Below, in pieces: positions 8,599 to 17,301 of a DNA stretch of 64,000 bases. Made by a program: the position numbers and the translations under genes. Below the pieces are notes generated by a model. It was not told where the DNA came from, searched no databases, and saw only the letters and a program-made list of their open reading frames with translations. The DNA lies in contig NZ_BAABAY010000001.1 in assembly GCF_039537665.1 (NCBI RefSeq), positions 186,001 to 250,000 of the forward strand, in the 5' to 3' direction. The stretch comes from Gaetbulibacter_A aestuarii (GTDB taxonomy: Bacteria; Bacteroidota; Bacteroidia; Flavobacteriales; Flavobacteriaceae). Each line of letters opens with the position of its first letter. Position 1 is the stretch's first letter.

Positions 8599-10515
8599 TT
8601 ACTTGTTGCTTATTTTTTTTAAAACCGCTTTAGCTCGATCGTTACTAGCTATTTGCTTTCTAAAATTTCTGTAATCGCGATAGTCTGTATTAGGAAATGT
8701 TCCTTTTTTGATTAACAGTTTTCTGTTGTAGTGAATAGTGTTGTCCTCTTGTTTTATTTCGATCTTGTAGGTTCCGAATTTGTTATCAATAGTCATATTT
8801 TCGGGAATGGACGCCACTTCGAAATCCTCAGGCAGTTTAAACACAAAATGATCTTCATCCAGGTAACCACGCTGAATTTCCAGGGGTAATTTTCTGCTTC
8901 GATATCTATCGGGCACAAAAGTGTTTTTATTTAAAGCGTTTAAAGGAAATAAAACCAGATCACCATTAAAGGATGCATAATTTCGTGCTTCAAGATTTAG
9001 ATTTTCGGTAAAAACTATGTTTTCTTTATCGTTATTAAAATCATAATCCTGTATTTCAAGGTTATTTACGTAACCCCAGGTTTCTTTATAAAACTCCTCA
9101 ATATCTTTTTTCGATCGTCTTTCCAAAGGAAATCGATTATCGTACTGCGTTCCCTTTGTGAGCCTTTTTACCTTAGAAAACATACTGCCATCAGACTTTA
9201 AGCGAATTTCGGCCGTAGTTCCCTGAAAATTCAAAGTATCAGGGTATTCTACCGTTTTCATAATTTCACTAGCTCCGGGTTTTATAACCAGAACATTTCT
9301 GTTATCGGTAAAATCACCGATAAAATTGAAAGGATGAATTTGACTCGTACAGTCCACCCAAAGCATTTCATCTTTGGTTGGAATGGCCAGAATAATATGA
9401 TCTCCCTGAGCTATTGAGGCAAAATCAGATTCTAAATTTTCAATATGTCGGCCGGATTCCACAACCGTATAATACGATGTTACCCCTGCAACTTTTAACA
9501 GCGATTGGGTGTAATTCGTTAAGCCTTTACAGTCGCCATATTTAACTTCATCAACCTCCATGGCACTAATGGGTTGTACACCTCCAATTCCCACTTGCAC
9601 ACTGATATATCGCGTATTATTTTGAACGTATTCAAACACTTTTTTTGCCTTCTCCACGGGGTCATCAATACCTTCGGTAAGTTTAAGAATAGCTTCCTGA
9701 GTTTTTGTACTGACCTGATCTCTACCTTTTAAAAGTTCATTGTTCATCCAGTCTCCAAATTCAAGCCAGTTCGAAGCTTCACCATCAACGCCGTAATAAT
9801 GAAATTTATTCACTGCGAACATAACCTTTGGATTAAAGTCTGAAAATCCCGGACTTAAATCCTCTGGTTTTACCGCTTTAACCTGCTTCAAACTGTACTT
9901 TAAATCGTTTGTTGTTATTTGTTTTTCAACCTTATAATCCTTCAGATGTTTTTCTTTAAAACGCAATCCTAAACCGGCATGATCCTTCAAGGTATAATTA
10001 TCATTTTCTACACTTACGTAATACCCGGGAATAGGACGCCAGGATGGAATAACCAGGGTGTTTGAAGTTTCCATTTCACAGGTAAACTCCACTGTAAAGG
10101 GATAAGAAACCGGTGTATAACCCATATATAAAATACGGGAATCCGAATACAAAGACCCGCCATCTACGGCGCTTTGATCTGTAAAATCGTGCTTTTTGAA
10201 TTTTTTGATTTCGTTACCAAATTCATTAAATATATGAGCCTCAATCTTTTTTACTTTATTGTAATTATTATACCCGGCACCCGCTTGAACGGCTCTGTAA
10301 CCTTTTTCATTAAATACCGTTACAATACGCCTTTCAGAAGTATGCAATTCATCACGAGCATCGATGGTTACAAGAATATCGTTCAGACGTACCACAGCAT
10401 TAGCATTTTGCTTAAGCTCCTCAGGAATTGTTGCTGCTTTAAATAAATGTTCTTGTGAAAATACAAGGGAAATAGAAAGGAGGAAAACGAAATTTAGAAT
10501 CTTTTTATTACTCAT
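8599..10515 (-). CDS. DUF3857/transglutaminase-fold secreted protein, Cys retained
   Basis: A 638-residue protein with a signal peptide (cleavage likely after FLLSISLVFSQ), a DUF3857 domain (about 50-240) and a transglutaminase-like domain (about 280-400). The expected catalytic residues are seen: Cys in VKYGDCKGLTNY, His in GDHIILAIP, Asp in LWVDCTS. The C-terminal third is beta-rich. It precedes its paralogue by 10 bases, so the pair is one transcription unit that also reads into the MazG-like gene and probably aroA. Role unknown; a periplasmic peptidase or amide-bond enzyme is possible. Confidence 0.86.
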   Translation of the reverse strand: MSNKKILNFVFLLSISLVFSQEHLFKAATIPEELKQNANAVVRLNDILVTIDARDELHTSERRIVTVFNEKGYRAVQAGAGYNNYNKVKKIEAHIFNEFGNEIKKFKKHDFTDQSAVDGGSLYSDSRILYMGYTPVSYPFTVEFTCEMETSNTLVIPSWRPIPGYYVSVENDNYTLKDHAGLGLRFKEKHLKDYKVEKQITTNDLKYSLKQVKAVKPEDLSPGFSDFNPKVMFAVNKFHYYGVDGEASNWLEFGDWMNNELLKGRDQVSTKTQEAILKLTEGIDDPVEKAKKVFEYVQNNTRYISVQVGIGGVQPISAMEVDEVKYGDCKGLTNYTQSLLKVAGVTSYYTVVESGRHIENLESDFASIAQGDHIILAIPTKDEMLWVDCTSQIHPFNFIGDFTDNRNVLVIKPGASEIMKTVEYPDTLNFQGTTAEIRLKSDGSMFSKVKRLTKGTQYDNRFPLERRSKKDIEEFYKETWGYVNNLEIQDYDFNNDKENIVFTENLNLEARNYASFNGDLVLFPLNALNKNTFVPDRYRSRKLPLEIQRGYLDEDHFVFKLPEDFEVASIPENMTIDNKFGTYKIEIKQEDNTIHYNRKLLIKKGTFPNTDYRDYRNFRKQIASNDRAKAVLKKISNK

Positions 10516-10594
10516 AAACGTTAAACTAAAAGTTTTAATCAGTCAATTTTAGTTACTTTTTAAAGAATTCTAAACTGAGAGAAAAAACCCGTTG

Positions 10595-11110
10595 TTATTT
10601 AAGAGTTTTAATAAAGAATCTTAAACCAAATATAAAAAAACATGGCAAAAACACATATTTTAATTCACTAATTACAACCTGAAATCCCCATTCCGAGAAA
10701 AAATTAATGATGCCAATAGGTGACACTTTTATAATTCGTAAAGGAAAGAAATATCGCGTAAGGTCAAATGGAATAAGGAATCCCACGCCTCGACCTCCTG
10801 TAGTCATCGCATCCAAAATACCATGGGAAACCGTAGATAAAAAAATTACAAAAAACCATAACCTTTTTTGATCTTTCCCGATAAAATACATCAAAATTAA
10901 AGCCCAAAGTAATGCAAAAAGGATAGAATGGGTAAAACCGCGATGACCAAACGGACTTCCATAAGGAATTCCAAAAGCAAAAGTGATCACATCAATATCG
11001 GGTAACATAGCCGAAAGAACGGCGGCAACCACCAGAATCTTGAGATTTTTATCCTGTGAAACTTTTGCAATGGTATAACCTACCATGCCATTTCCGAAAA
11101 TTGAGGGCAA
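10595..11110 (-). CDS. Membrane metal-dependent hydrolase (YdjM/DUF457-like)
   Basis: A 171-residue integral membrane protein with about four hydrophobic segments. The family's metal-ligand motifs are present: LLPDID-type block near residue 35 (here MLPDIDVI), GHRGFTHSI near residue 55, and SHGILDAMTTGGRGV near residue 95, followed by PFDLTRYFFP. The start is a TTG at 11110 giving MPSIFGNG, the expected N-terminus of the family. It sits 1 base after the dtd stop, so the two are coupled. The reaction is not known for most members. Confidence 0.85.
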   Translation of the reverse strand: MPSIFGNGMVGYTIAKVSQDKNLKILVVAAVLSAMLPDIDVITFAFGIPYGSPFGHRGFTHSILFALLWALILMYFIGKDQKRLWFFVIFLSTVSHGILDAMTTGGRGVGFLIPFDLTRYFFPLRIIKVSPIGIINFFSEWGFQVVISELKYVFLPCFFIFGLRFFIKTLK

Positions 11111-11111
11111 A

Positions 11112-11564
11112 TTATGCTTTGTTTTTTGTGTCTATAATAATGGTTACGGGACCATCATTAATCAATTCCACCTGCATGTCTGCACCAAATTCTCCGGTTT
11201 GAACCGGTTTACCAAAATCTACTGCTAGCCTTTTAACGAAGGCTTCATACAGGGGAATAGCAACCTCCGGTTTGGCGGCTTTATTATAACTGGGCCTATG
11301 CCCTTTTTTGGTATTGGCGTGTAATGTAAACTGACTTACCACAATGATGTCGCCATCCACATCCTGAACGGAATCATTCATCACACCATCCGCATCATTG
11401 AAAATGCGCAGATTCACCAGTTTATTACTTAGCCAATTGATATCTTCAGAGTTGTCTTCATCAATAATACCTAAAAAAACAAGCATACCCTTTTGAATAT
11501 CCGCTACTTTTTCTCCATTAATTTTAACACTTGCCTCTTTAACACGTTGTACAACTACTTTCAT
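11112..11564 (-). CDS. dtd: D-aminoacyl-tRNA deacylase
   Basis: Recycles D-aminoacyl-tRNA by hydrolysing the ester bond and also acts on mischarged glycyl-tRNA(Ala). The 150-residue length is exact for the family. The signature SQFTLHANTKKG and the cross-subunit Gly-cisPro motif in NDGPVTI are intact. It lies 6 bases after rsgA and 1 base before the membrane hydrolase gene, forming a three-gene unit. Confidence 0.95.
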   Translation of the reverse strand: MKVVVQRVKEASVKINGEKVADIQKGMLVFLGIIDEDNSEDINWLSNKLVNLRIFNDADGVMNDSVQDVDGDIIVVSQFTLHANTKKGHRPSYNKAAKPEVAIPLYEAFVKRLAVDFGKPVQTGEFGADMQVELINDGPVTIIIDTKNKA

Positions 11565-11570
11565 TTCATC

Positions 11571-12524
11571 TCATTCATTTTTATCATAGTTCTCTGTTCT
11601 GTAATAGGTGTCATCGCCTTCAAGAATCTGTAGATAACTACGGTAACGCGAAAAGGCAATTTCATCATTATCCAAAGCTTTTTTAACCGCACATTTAGGT
11701 TCTTTTAGGTGAAGACAATTATTAAATTTACAATCTTGCTTCAGGGCAAATATTTCAGGAAAATAATCACCTACTTCCTCCGGATCCATATCTACAACAC
11801 CAAATCCTTTAATACCGGGGGTATCTATAATTTTAGCATCAAAACTCAGATCGAACATTTCTGCGAAGGTGGTAGTATGCTGACCCTGCATATGCTGACT
11901 CGAAATTTCCTTTGTTTTAAGATTCAATTCCGGTTCTATGACATTAATGAGTGTTGACTTTCCAACTCCGGAATGTCCGGAAAACATACTGATCTTTTGA
12001 TGCATCAGTGATTTTACCTTATCTACATTCTTGCCTGTTTTCGCTGAAACCCCAATACATTCGTAACCAATTTTTCGATATACATGCGCCAAATACTTCA
12101 CTTCATTTAAGGTGTCTTCATCGTAAGTATCCACCTTGTTGAACAATAATATGGTTTTAATGGAATAAGCTTCCGCAGTCACCAAAAAGCGATCGATAAA
12201 ACTTGTAAATGTCGGCGGATTATCGATCGTGATCATTAAAAATACCTGATCGATATTGGCTGCAATAATATGCGTTTGCTTGGATAGATTTACCGATTTG
12301 CGAACGATGTAATTACGCCGATCTTGAATATTATTAATAATTCCTGTGGTTTCGTTGTTGGTCGTTTCAAGTTCAAAATCTACCACATCACCAACGGCAA
12401 TCGGATTGGTACTTTTTATTCCCTGAATTCGGAATTTACCTTTAATCCGGCAGTCGTAAGTCTCCCCCAAATCGGTTTTCACCGTATACCAACTCCCTGT
12501 AGATTTATAAACGCGTCCTGTCAT
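11571..12524 (-). CDS. rsgA: Small-subunit ribosome biogenesis GTPase RsgA
   Basis: Circularly permuted GTPase that acts late in 30S maturation. Domain order: N-terminal OB fold (about 1-65), permuted G domain with G4 NKVD, then G1 GHSGVGKST and G3 DTPG, and a C-terminal zinc-binding segment (CKFNNCLHLKEPKC). The ATG at 12524 (MTGRVYKSTG) is preferred over the in-frame TTG nine bases upstream because it matches the family N-terminus. Length about 317. It heads the rsgA-dtd-hydrolase unit and is divergent from the gene at 12613. Confidence 0.95.
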   Translation of the reverse strand: MTGRVYKSTGSWYTVKTDLGETYDCRIKGKFRIQGIKSTNPIAVGDVVDFELETTNNETTGIINNIQDRRNYIVRKSVNLSKQTHIIAANIDQVFLMITIDNPPTFTSFIDRFLVTAEAYSIKTILLFNKVDTYDEDTLNEVKYLAHVYRKIGYECIGVSAKTGKNVDKVKSLMHQKISMFSGHSGVGKSTLINVIEPELNLKTKEISSQHMQGQHTTTFAEMFDLSFDAKIIDTPGIKGFGVVDMDPEEVGDYFPEIFALKQDCKFNNCLHLKEPKCAVKKALDNDEIAFSRYRSYLQILEGDDTYYRTENYDKNE

Positions 12525-12612
12525 GTAATTCAAAAACTAATGCACTACAAATTAACGATTTTTCAATTTAACAAAAGTTGTATATTCAGAACATAATTTT
12601 AATTCAATAAAT

Positions 12613-13065
12613 ATGAAAACCACCTTTTTAACCCTAGTACTGCTTTTTACCATGTACTTAGACGTACAAGCCCAGGTAGAATACAAAGTTATCACCAGTG
12701 TCGAATCCATAGTGCCCAATGGTCTAGGGCGCTCAAGATTGATTAGCGCCAATGAAGACAAGGACTATAAAGAATTTACCAGTTCCCAATCTGAAGACGA
12801 TAATACCCGGAATAAATCTAGTCGCGGTGAGATCCGTGTGAAGAGTTTCGATGAAACCAAATTATTGAACTTTTATAATATTGGTGGTATTCGCTTTCAA
12901 AATATTGCGGCTAACGATGCGGTGATCACTTCAAAAATTAACACGATGATCGAAGAAGGCTGGGAATTAGCATTTGTTACCAGCGCGGTTGAAAGTGATG
13001 CCGGTAAAGGTGATGGCCAGGGCATTTTTATTACTCGATATATCTTTAAACGTCCAAAAGCGTAA
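12613..13065 (+). CDS. Hypothetical secreted protein
   Basis: A 150-residue protein with a clear signal peptide (MKTTFLTLVLLFTMYLDVQA followed by Q). The mature part has a polar, low-complexity stretch around residues 50-75 and a C-terminal block (INTMIEEGWELAFVTSA then ITRYIFKR) that resembles the short GWEL-containing domain called DUF4177. I do not recognise a function. It is monocistronic, divergent from rsgA, and closes with a strong bidirectional terminator. Confidence 0.75.
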   Translation: MKTTFLTLVLLFTMYLDVQAQVEYKVITSVESIVPNGLGRSRLISANEDKDYKEFTSSQSEDDNTRNKSSRGEIRVKSFDETKLLNFYNIGGIRFQNIAANDAVITSKINTMIEEGWELAFVTSAVESDAGKGDGQGIFITRYIFKRPKA

Positions 13066-13074
13066 TCAAATAAT

Positions 13075-13105
13075 AAAAAAGCCTCAGAAATTCTGAGGCT
13101 TTTTT
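13075..13105. terminator. Bidirectional Rho-independent terminator
   Basis: A 13-bp perfect stem (AAAAAAGCCTCAG/CTGAGGCTTTTTT) with a five-base loop lies between the convergent genes at 12613-13065 and 13110-14192. T runs flank the G+C-rich core on both strands, so it can end both transcripts, including the aromatic operon. Confidence 0.93.
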
Positions 13106-13109
13106 AATT

Positions 13110-14192
13110 CTAACCATTGATGATTTTTTCCTGATGGTTGATGGATTCCTGGTGAATGGCTTTGAACATTCTTAAAATGAACTCTTCACTTAAGCCATGT
13201 TGTTCACCTTCCAAAACCATTTTACCCAGAATCTCATTCCAGCGTTTGGACTGTAAGATCGCCACGTTACGTTTCTTTTTCAGCGCTCCTATACTATCCG
13301 CAGAGGTCATACGCTTACCTAGTAATTCGATGATCTGATTGTCGATCACATCGATCTGTGCACGTAAATTATTCAATGCTGAAATGTATTCCGCCTCCGC
13401 ATCGGTTTCTTTTCTGATCTTTAAATCCTTCATAATTTGAACTAAGGTTGAAGGGGTTACTTGTTGGGCAGCATCACTCCATGCATTATCAGGATCGAAG
13501 TGGGTTTCAATCATTAAACCATCGAAATTAAGATCTAAGGCTGTTTGAGACACATCAAATATCATATCGCGTTTTCCGGTAATATGCGATGGATCATTAA
13601 TTAAAGGAATATCCGGGAATCTGTTTTGAAATTCAATGGCTATCTGCCACTCCGGAATATTACGATATTTCGTTTTTTGATAGGTTGAAAAACCACGGTG
13701 AATAGCTCCGATATTTTTTACTCCGGAACTGTATATACGCTCGATGCCCCCTAACCATAAAGACAAATCAGGATTTACAGGGTTTTTGATCAATACAGGT
13801 TTATCGGTACCTTCTAAAGCATCTGCAATTTCTTGCATGATAAACGGACTTACTGTTGAACGTGCCCCAATCCAAAGCATATCTATATCGTGCTCTAAAG
13901 CGAGTTTAACGTGAGCTGCATTCGCCACCTCGGTACAAACCTTCATACCGGTTTCTTTCTGCACTTTGTTAAGCCATTTCAAGCCTAAAGCTCCTACGCC
14001 CTCAAAGTTACCCGGACGTGTTCTGGGTTTCCAGATACCGGCACGAAAATAATTAACGTCGGTGTCCTTCAAGTCGTTGGCAATTTTTAAAACTTGTTCT
14101 TCAGTTTCTGCACTGCACGGCCCGGCTATTACCAAAGGATGATCTAATTGCAAATCATCTAACCAGGTTCTCATTTCTTTTGTATTTTCCAT
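13110..14192 (-). CDS. Bifunctional DAHP synthase / chorismate mutase
   Basis: Two fused shikimate-pathway activities. Residues about 1-260 are a DAHP synthase of the small (I-beta) type, which condenses PEP and erythrose-4-phosphate: see VIAGPCSAE, GIWKPRTRPGNFEG, and INDPSHITGKRD. Residues about 265-355 are an AroQ-type chorismate mutase, with the helix pattern LRAQIDVIDNQIIELLGKRM. This fusion is usual in Bacteroidota, where the mutase can also serve as the feedback sensor. It is the last gene of the aromatic operon, 9 bases after tyrA, so the first committed step is under the same leader as the Phe/Tyr branch. Confidence 0.93.
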   Translation of the reverse strand: MENTKEMRTWLDDLQLDHPLVIAGPCSAETEEQVLKIANDLKDTDVNYFRAGIWKPRTRPGNFEGVGALGLKWLNKVQKETGMKVCTEVANAAHVKLALEHDIDMLWIGARSTVSPFIMQEIADALEGTDKPVLIKNPVNPDLSLWLGGIERIYSSGVKNIGAIHRGFSTYQKTKYRNIPEWQIAIEFQNRFPDIPLINDPSHITGKRDMIFDVSQTALDLNFDGLMIETHFDPDNAWSDAAQQVTPSTLVQIMKDLKIRKETDAEAEYISALNNLRAQIDVIDNQIIELLGKRMTSADSIGALKKKRNVAILQSKRWNEILGKMVLEGEQHGLSEEFILRMFKAIHQESINHQEKIING

Positions 14193-14201
14193 AATGTTTA
14201 C

Positions 14202-15053
14202 TTAAGCAATTCCGTTTAAAATATCTTTTATATGATTCGTGTTTTTCATTTCATTAAAAACAGCCTCGAAATCGTCTTGTTCCATCAGCTCTTTAAAATG
14301 TTTTAAATTGTTTATATATTCTTCCAAGGTTTCAATGACATTGGTTTTATTTTGTTCGAAAATAGGCGTCCACATTTCAGGCGAACTTTTAGCCAAACGC
14401 ACCGTGGATTCGAATCCGCTTCCCGCCATATCGAAAATATCACGCTCGTTCTTTTCTTTATCGATTACTGTTTTTCCCAGCATAAACGAACTGATATGCG
14501 ATAAATGCGACATATAAGCAATATGCTTGTCGTGTGCTTCAGGATTCATATAACGTATACGCATCCCAATATCGGTGAACAATTTCAGAGCTTTTTCCTG
14601 AAGTTTAAAGGTTGTTTTTTCAACCTCGCAAACAATATTAGTTTTTCCTATGAAAAGCCCTTCAAAAGCAGCTGTAGGTCCTGAAAACTCCGTTCCGGCA
14701 ATAGGATGCATGGCCAAAAAATTTCGGCGTTTAGGATGATTTTCAACTGCTTTACAAATATCTAGTTTTGTAGAGCCGGCATCTACCACTAAAGCAGTTT
14801 CCGGAATAAGGTCCAAAATAGTAGGCAGCAATTTTACCGTGGCATCTACAGGGATGGAAACTATAACCAGGTCGGCGTGTTTCACGTCTTCTAAAACAGC
14901 TTTTTTATCAATGATATTGAGCTCCAAAGCCTGGTTTAAAGTTGCATCCTTTCTACTGATACCATGGATGACCACTTCCGGGTCCTGCTTCTTTATATCC
15001 AAAGCCAGACTACCGCCAATCAAACCAACTCCTATTGAATATATTTGCTTCAT
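14202..15053 (-). CDS. tyrA: Prephenate dehydrogenase
   Basis: NAD(P)-dependent oxidative decarboxylation of prephenate to 4-hydroxyphenylpyruvate for tyrosine. The N-terminal nucleotide-binding loop GVGLIGGSLALDI, the conserved HPIAGTEFSGP block and the C-terminal helical domain with HDKHIAYMSHLSH are present. The ATG at 15053 overlaps the stop of the aminotransferase gene (ATGA), which decides the start; the longer frame upstream is spurious. No ACT domain is seen, so allosteric control probably lies elsewhere. Length 283. Confidence 0.93.
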   Translation of the reverse strand: MKQIYSIGVGLIGGSLALDIKKQDPEVVIHGISRKDATLNQALELNIIDKKAVLEDVKHADLVIVSIPVDATVKLLPTILDLIPETALVVDAGSTKLDICKAVENHPKRRNFLAMHPIAGTEFSGPTAAFEGLFIGKTNIVCEVEKTTFKLQEKALKLFTDIGMRIRYMNPEAHDKHIAYMSHLSHISSFMLGKTVIDKEKNERDIFDMAGSGFESTVRLAKSSPEMWTPIFEQNKTNVIETLEEYINNLKHFKELMEQDDFEAVFNEMKNTNHIKDILNGIA

Positions 15054-16195
15054 AATACGCGTGTTATTGCCTCTTCTAAAATTTCCGTCTCGGCACAAAG
15101 TGAAAATCGAATATAACCTTCACCCTGAGTTCCGAAAACAGTTCCGGGTGTTATAAAAATGTGGTTTTCTATTAAGATCTTATCAATAAATGCTTCGGCT
15201 TTTATATCATTTGGCAACTTCGCCCAAACAAAAAGTCCGCTGGCATGCTTATCATAAGTGCAACCCAGGGTATCCGCCAGTCTCCAAACCAGATCGCGAC
15301 GTTCACGATACACATCATTTAATGTTGCAAACCACATACTGGAACATTTAAGTGCTTCAACAGCCCCTTTTTGGATCCCATAAAACATCCCGGAATCCAT
15401 ATTACTTTTTACTTTCAGTACATTTTTAATATGCTCCTCGTTACCAACCAGCATTCCCACGCGCCATCCGGCCATATTAAAGGTTTTACTGAGCGAGTTC
15501 AATTCCAAACAAACGTCTTTAGCCCCTTCAATGGCCAAAATACTCATGGGTTTTTCATTCAAAATAAAACTATACGGATTATCATTGATGATAAGTATTT
15601 TATGTTTTTTAGCAAAGGCTACAAGTGCCAGAAAAGCGGCCTTGGTTGGCAGCGCTCCCGTTGGCATGTGCGGGTAATTTACCCACATGAGTTTAACTTT
15701 ACTTAAGTCCTGTTTTTCTAATGCTTTAAGATCAGGTAACCAATTATTCTTGGCATCTAAGTCGTAAAACACCGGCTTGGCTTCCAATAATTTGGTTACC
15801 GATTGATACGTTGGATATCCGGGATTCGGAATAAGCACTGCATCTCCTTTATTAAGAAAGGCCATCGAAATGTGCATGATCCCTTCCTTACTTCCCATAA
15901 GTGGCAGCACTTCCGAATTCGGGTCGAGTTTCACCTGGTACTGTGATTTATAAAAATCAGCAATAGCCTTTCGCAATTCCGGTAGGCCCTGGTAGCTCTG
16001 GTATTTATGCGCCTGAGGATCCAGCAAACCTTTTGTTAAGGCTTCAATAACCTTTTGCGGTGGTTGCAGATCCGGACTTCCTATGCCTAAATTAATCACC
16101 GGTTTACCACTGGCAATTAGCGCATTTACCTCTCGTAATTTTTTCGAGAAGTAGTACTCTTCAACACTTAGCAACCTATCGGCAACTTCTATCAT
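15050..16195 (-). CDS. PLP-dependent class I/II aminotransferase of the aromatic operon
   Basis: Fold-type I aminotransferase of 381 residues. The PLP lysine is in LNSLSKTFNMAGWRVG, and the Asn-Pro contacts (NPGYPTYQ, NDNPYSF) and C-terminal Arg region (YIRFSLC) are in place. Its place between pheA and tyrA, with 4-base overlaps on both sides, points to the final transamination giving phenylalanine and tyrosine, or to transamination of prephenate. By sequence it is close to LL-diaminopimelate/aspartate-type aminotransferases, so a broader or different substrate is possible. Confidence 0.85.
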   Translation of the reverse strand: MIEVADRLLSVEEYYFSKKLREVNALIASGKPVINLGIGSPDLQPPQKVIEALTKGLLDPQAHKYQSYQGLPELRKAIADFYKSQYQVKLDPNSEVLPLMGSKEGIMHISMAFLNKGDAVLIPNPGYPTYQSVTKLLEAKPVFYDLDAKNNWLPDLKALEKQDLSKVKLMWVNYPHMPTGALPTKAAFLALVAFAKKHKILIINDNPYSFILNEKPMSILAIEGAKDVCLELNSLSKTFNMAGWRVGMLVGNEEHIKNVLKVKSNMDSGMFYGIQKGAVEALKCSSMWFATLNDVYRERRDLVWRLADTLGCTYDKHASGLFVWAKLPNDIKAEAFIDKILIENHIFITPGTVFGTQGEGYIRFSLCAETEILEEAITRVL

Positions 16196-17019
16196 AGCTT
16201 TGCATTTTTATATTCTCCTAAAATTTTAAAACTCTGCCCCATAATTTCTATTACGGATTGTGCTTTTTTGAAATCCGCATAAGCGGCAAAAGTCACATCT
16301 ACAAAAAAAGCGTATTTCCAGGGTGTATCAATAATTGGCAACGATTGTATCTTGGTTAAATTCAACTTACAATCACTCATCACATTTAAGATGGTCGCCA
16401 AACTGCCACGCTTATGGTCCGCTTCAAATTTAATTGATGCTTTATTTATTTCGTTTTCCGGTATTTCGGAGTTTTTTCGTTTTACAATCGCAAAACGAGT
16501 TTCATTCGATTTAATGGTTTGAATACTCTTCGCCAAAATATCCAAATTAAAAATTTCAGCAGCTTTCAAACTAGCAATCGCCCCGATACCCTGTAAATTT
16601 TGCTCACGAATACGTTGGGCCACTTCTGCAGTATCCTTATCCTCAACCAGTTTAATATGAGGATACTTTTTAAAGAACTCTTTACACTGTAATAAGGCCA
16701 TAGGATGCGAATACACTTCTTTAATGTTTTCTATTTCCTGTCCGGGTAAAACCATGAGGTTATGTTGTACATCAACATAATGTTCGCCAACAATGTGTAA
16801 TCCATGATTATCGATCAGGGCGTAATTTGGAATAATTGACCCGGCAATGGAATTTTCCAAAGCCATGATCGCTGCATCGCATTGCCCGGCCAAAAGCGAA
16901 TCTACGACCTCATCGAAAGTCTCACATTCGATGATATCCTTAGGCTGTTCAAAAAATTGTTCTGACACAATATGATGAAAAGATCCTTTTACGCCTTGTA
17001 TTGCAACTGTGTTAATCAT
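16192..17019 (-). CDS. pheA: Prephenate dehydratase
   Basis: Converts prephenate to phenylpyruvate. Residues about 1-180 form the catalytic domain, with the ESF-type block in CETFDEVVDSLL, ALENSIAGSI and the TRFAIV motif (here ETRFAIVKRK). Residues about 195-270 form an ACT domain (GSLATILNVMSDCKLNLTKIQS, the usual ESRP being QSLPI) for phenylalanine feedback. The ATG at 17019 is chosen; a longer in-frame start at 17052 would lie in the 5' arm of the attenuator hairpin. The T run of that hairpin ends directly before the start codon. First structural gene of the operon. Confidence 0.93.
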   Translation of the reverse strand: MINTVAIQGVKGSFHHIVSEQFFEQPKDIIECETFDEVVDSLLAGQCDAAIMALENSIAGSIIPNYALIDNHGLHIVGEHYVDVQHNLMVLPGQEIENIKEVYSHPMALLQCKEFFKKYPHIKLVEDKDTAEVAQRIREQNLQGIGAIASLKAAEIFNLDILAKSIQTIKSNETRFAIVKRKNSEIPENEINKASIKFEADHKRGSLATILNVMSDCKLNLTKIQSLPIIDTPWKYAFFVDVTFAAYADFKKAQSVIEIMGQSFKILGEYKNAKL

Positions 17020-17048
17020 AAAAAAAAAGTCCCGATTTTCATCGAGAC
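17020..17048 (-). terminator. Attenuator terminator in front of pheA
   Basis: On the minus strand an 8-bp stem GTCTCGAT/ATCGGGAC (one G-U pair) with a GAAA loop is followed directly by nine T residues and then the pheA ATG. It lies between the leader reading frame and the first structural gene, so it is an intrinsic terminator that must be overridden for the operon to be expressed. Confidence 0.9.
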
Positions 17049-17093
17049 CCATATTAAATTTATCTTTATAAATTATACATACAACGCCTCGAT
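17041..17093 (-). promoter_or_regulatory. Candidate antiterminator pairing region
   Basis: The terminator 5' arm GTCTCGAT (17041-17048) can instead pair with ATCGAGGC (17086-17093) over eight bases with one G-U pair. That second segment lies inside codons 20-22 of the leader frame, four codons before its stop. A ribosome that finishes the leader would cover it and let the terminator form; one stalled upstream at aromatic codons would leave it free. The geometry follows classic trp/phe attenuation; that it works here is inferred. Confidence 0.8.
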
Positions 17094-17150
17094 CTCTTTA
17101 CTAAAAAAGAAATAAAACCAGTTGTTGAAATATGTATAAAATACTGTCAT
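17073..17150 (-). CDS. Aromatic-amino-acid leader peptide (attenuation)
   Basis: A 25-codon frame from ATG 17150 to TAA 17073. Its first 16 residues are MTVFYTYFNNWFYFFF; the remainder is SKEIEALYV. In all there are six Phe, four Tyr and one Trp, including three consecutive Phe codons at 14-16. It lies on the operon strand, 53 bases before the pheA start, and its last third overlaps the antiterminator segment. This content matches the products of the operon. It is a regulatory frame and the peptide need not have a function. No clear Shine-Dalgarno precedes it, as is normal in Bacteroidota. Confidence 0.88.
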   Translation of the reverse strand: MTVFYTYFNNWFYFFFSKEIEALYV

Positions 17151-17250
17151 GTCTGTAATTATGCGGCTAATGTAAATAATAATTTAGGAAATCAAAATAC
17201 TTAAATGCCTTTTTTACAGTTTTTTTAAAAGTTTTAAAGAATTTACAGCA

Positions 17251-17284
17251 TTTGCCAAAATACATTAGATAATCATTATTTTTG
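17251..17284 (+). promoter_or_regulatory. Bacteroidota-type promoter of gldA
   Basis: A -33 element TTTG (17251-17254) and a perfect -7 element TATTTTTG (17277-17284, consensus TAnnTTTG) are separated by 22 bases. The -7 box is 17 bases before the gldA ATG, giving a very short leader. The spacing is close to the consensus for the Bacteroidota primary sigma factor. Confidence 0.65.
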
Positions 17285-17301
17285 AAGAAATAAATTATAA
17301 T

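Noticed and set aside
17020..17052. Longer pheA with an in-frame ATG at 17052
   Set aside because: That start lies in the 5' arm of the attenuator hairpin and would add codons made from the stem and T run; the family N-terminus begins at 17019.
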